Source: Sphingobacterium thalpophilum (GTDB lineage Bacteria > Bacteroidota > Bacteroidia > Flavobacteriales > Flavobacteriaceae). From it: a DNA stretch of 6,219 bases. Position 1 is the first letter of the stretch, and every line of letters begins with the position of its first letter. The notes beneath the pieces are model-generated. The model worked only from the letters and a program-made list of their open reading frames with translations, was not told the origin of the DNA and did no database searches. The stretch covers positions 1 through 6,219 of the forward strand of contig CALPOS020000130.1 in assembly GCA_943325255.2 (NCBI GenBank), read 5' to 3'. A program made the position numbers and the translations under genes. Positions 5,869-6,219 of the stretch are shown here, one piece after another.

Positions 5869-6219
5869 ATGTCCCAATTCATCAAAATATACGAAGACAA
5901 ACCCAATGAAGCCGCGATTAAAAAAGTTGTTGAGGTCTTGCGCAACGGTGGTTTGGTCATTTATCCAACGGACACAGTTTATGGTTTGGGTTGTGATATT
6001 ACGAATACCAAGGCTTTAGAGCGGATTGCCAAGATTAAAGGCATCAAATTAGAGAAAGCCAATTTCTCTTTTGTTTGTCATGATTTGAGTAATTTGTCGG
6101 ATTATGTGAAGCAAATCGATACATCAACATTTAAGATTTTAAAGCGTTCCTTGCCTGGGCCTTATACTTTTATTTTACCAGGAAATAATAACCTTCCGAA
6201 AGAATTTAAAAAGAAAACT
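5869..6219 (+). CDS. Sua5/YciO/YrdC-family protein, 3'-truncated by the window end
   Basis: The first 117 residues of a Sua5/YciO/YrdC-type protein. Family members include threonylcarbamoyl-AMP synthase, which makes the activated intermediate for tRNA t6A37 from threonine, bicarbonate and ATP. Visible family signatures are [17 protein letters not shown] (27-43), the nucleotide-fold start, and [11 protein letters not shown] (95-105). The middle, [26 protein letters not shown] (55-80), resembles E. coli YciO (RDLSELSTY as I recall it) more than TsaC/Sua5, whose KxRP...PL motif is not seen. It may therefore be a YciO-type paralogue with a different or undefined role. Start at 5869 gives a typical N-terminus ([23 protein letters not shown]). 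The gene lies 54 bp after the helicase with no terminator between, so co-transcription is likely. The C-terminal half is not in the window. Confidence 0.9.
   Translation, partial: MSQFIKIYEDKPNEAAIKKVVEVLRNGGLVIYPTDTVYGLGCDITNTKALERIAKIKGIKLEKANFSFVCHDLSNLSDYVKQIDTSTFKILKRSLPGPYTFILPGNNNLPKEFKKKT

Overview
The window reads as chromosomal DNA from a member of the Bacteroidota, probably near the Flavobacteriales. Three things point that way: a secreted protein ending in a type IX secretion (T9SS) type A sorting domain, promoter-like TAnnTTTG boxes in place of a sigma70 -10, and gene starts with A-rich leaders and no clear Shine-Dalgarno sequence. The genus cannot be fixed from this sequence.

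Layout: (1) 1-1134 (+) is the C-terminal three quarters of guaB, IMP dehydrogenase, cut by the window edge. (2) 1135-1259 is a convergent intergenic region with two nested inverted repeats; the inner one looks like an intrinsic terminator and the outer one resembles a dispersed repeat. (3) 1260-1781 (-) encodes a small, uncharacterised, membrane-anchored protein. (4) 1910-3253 (+) encodes a secreted protein with the two domains of PNGase F (peptide-N4-(N-acetyl-beta-glucosaminyl)asparagine amidase F) plus a T9SS sorting tail, followed by a clear terminator. (5) 3493-5814 (+) encodes a full-length UvrD/PcrA-type superfamily 1 helicase, with a promoter-like box and two overlapping hairpins in its leader. 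(6) 5810-5865 is a 7 x 8 bp tandem repeat running from the helicase stop codon almost to the next start. (7) 5869-6219 (+) is the N-terminal part of a Sua5/YciO/YrdC-family protein, cut by the window end.

Most of the window is housekeeping: purine synthesis, DNA repair and a probable tRNA-modification family member. The genes do not form one pathway. Only the helicase and the Sua5/YciO gene look co-transcribed (54 bp apart, same strand, no terminator between them). The PNGase F-like gene appears to be a stand-alone unit.

The most biologically interesting item is the PNGase F-like T9SS cargo, which keeps apparent equivalents of at least two PNGase F catalytic acids but lacks part of the disulfide pattern of the characterised enzyme. 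I saw no CRISPR array, tRNA or rRNA gene, insertion sequence, phage gene or defence system, and no clearly new multi-gene system.
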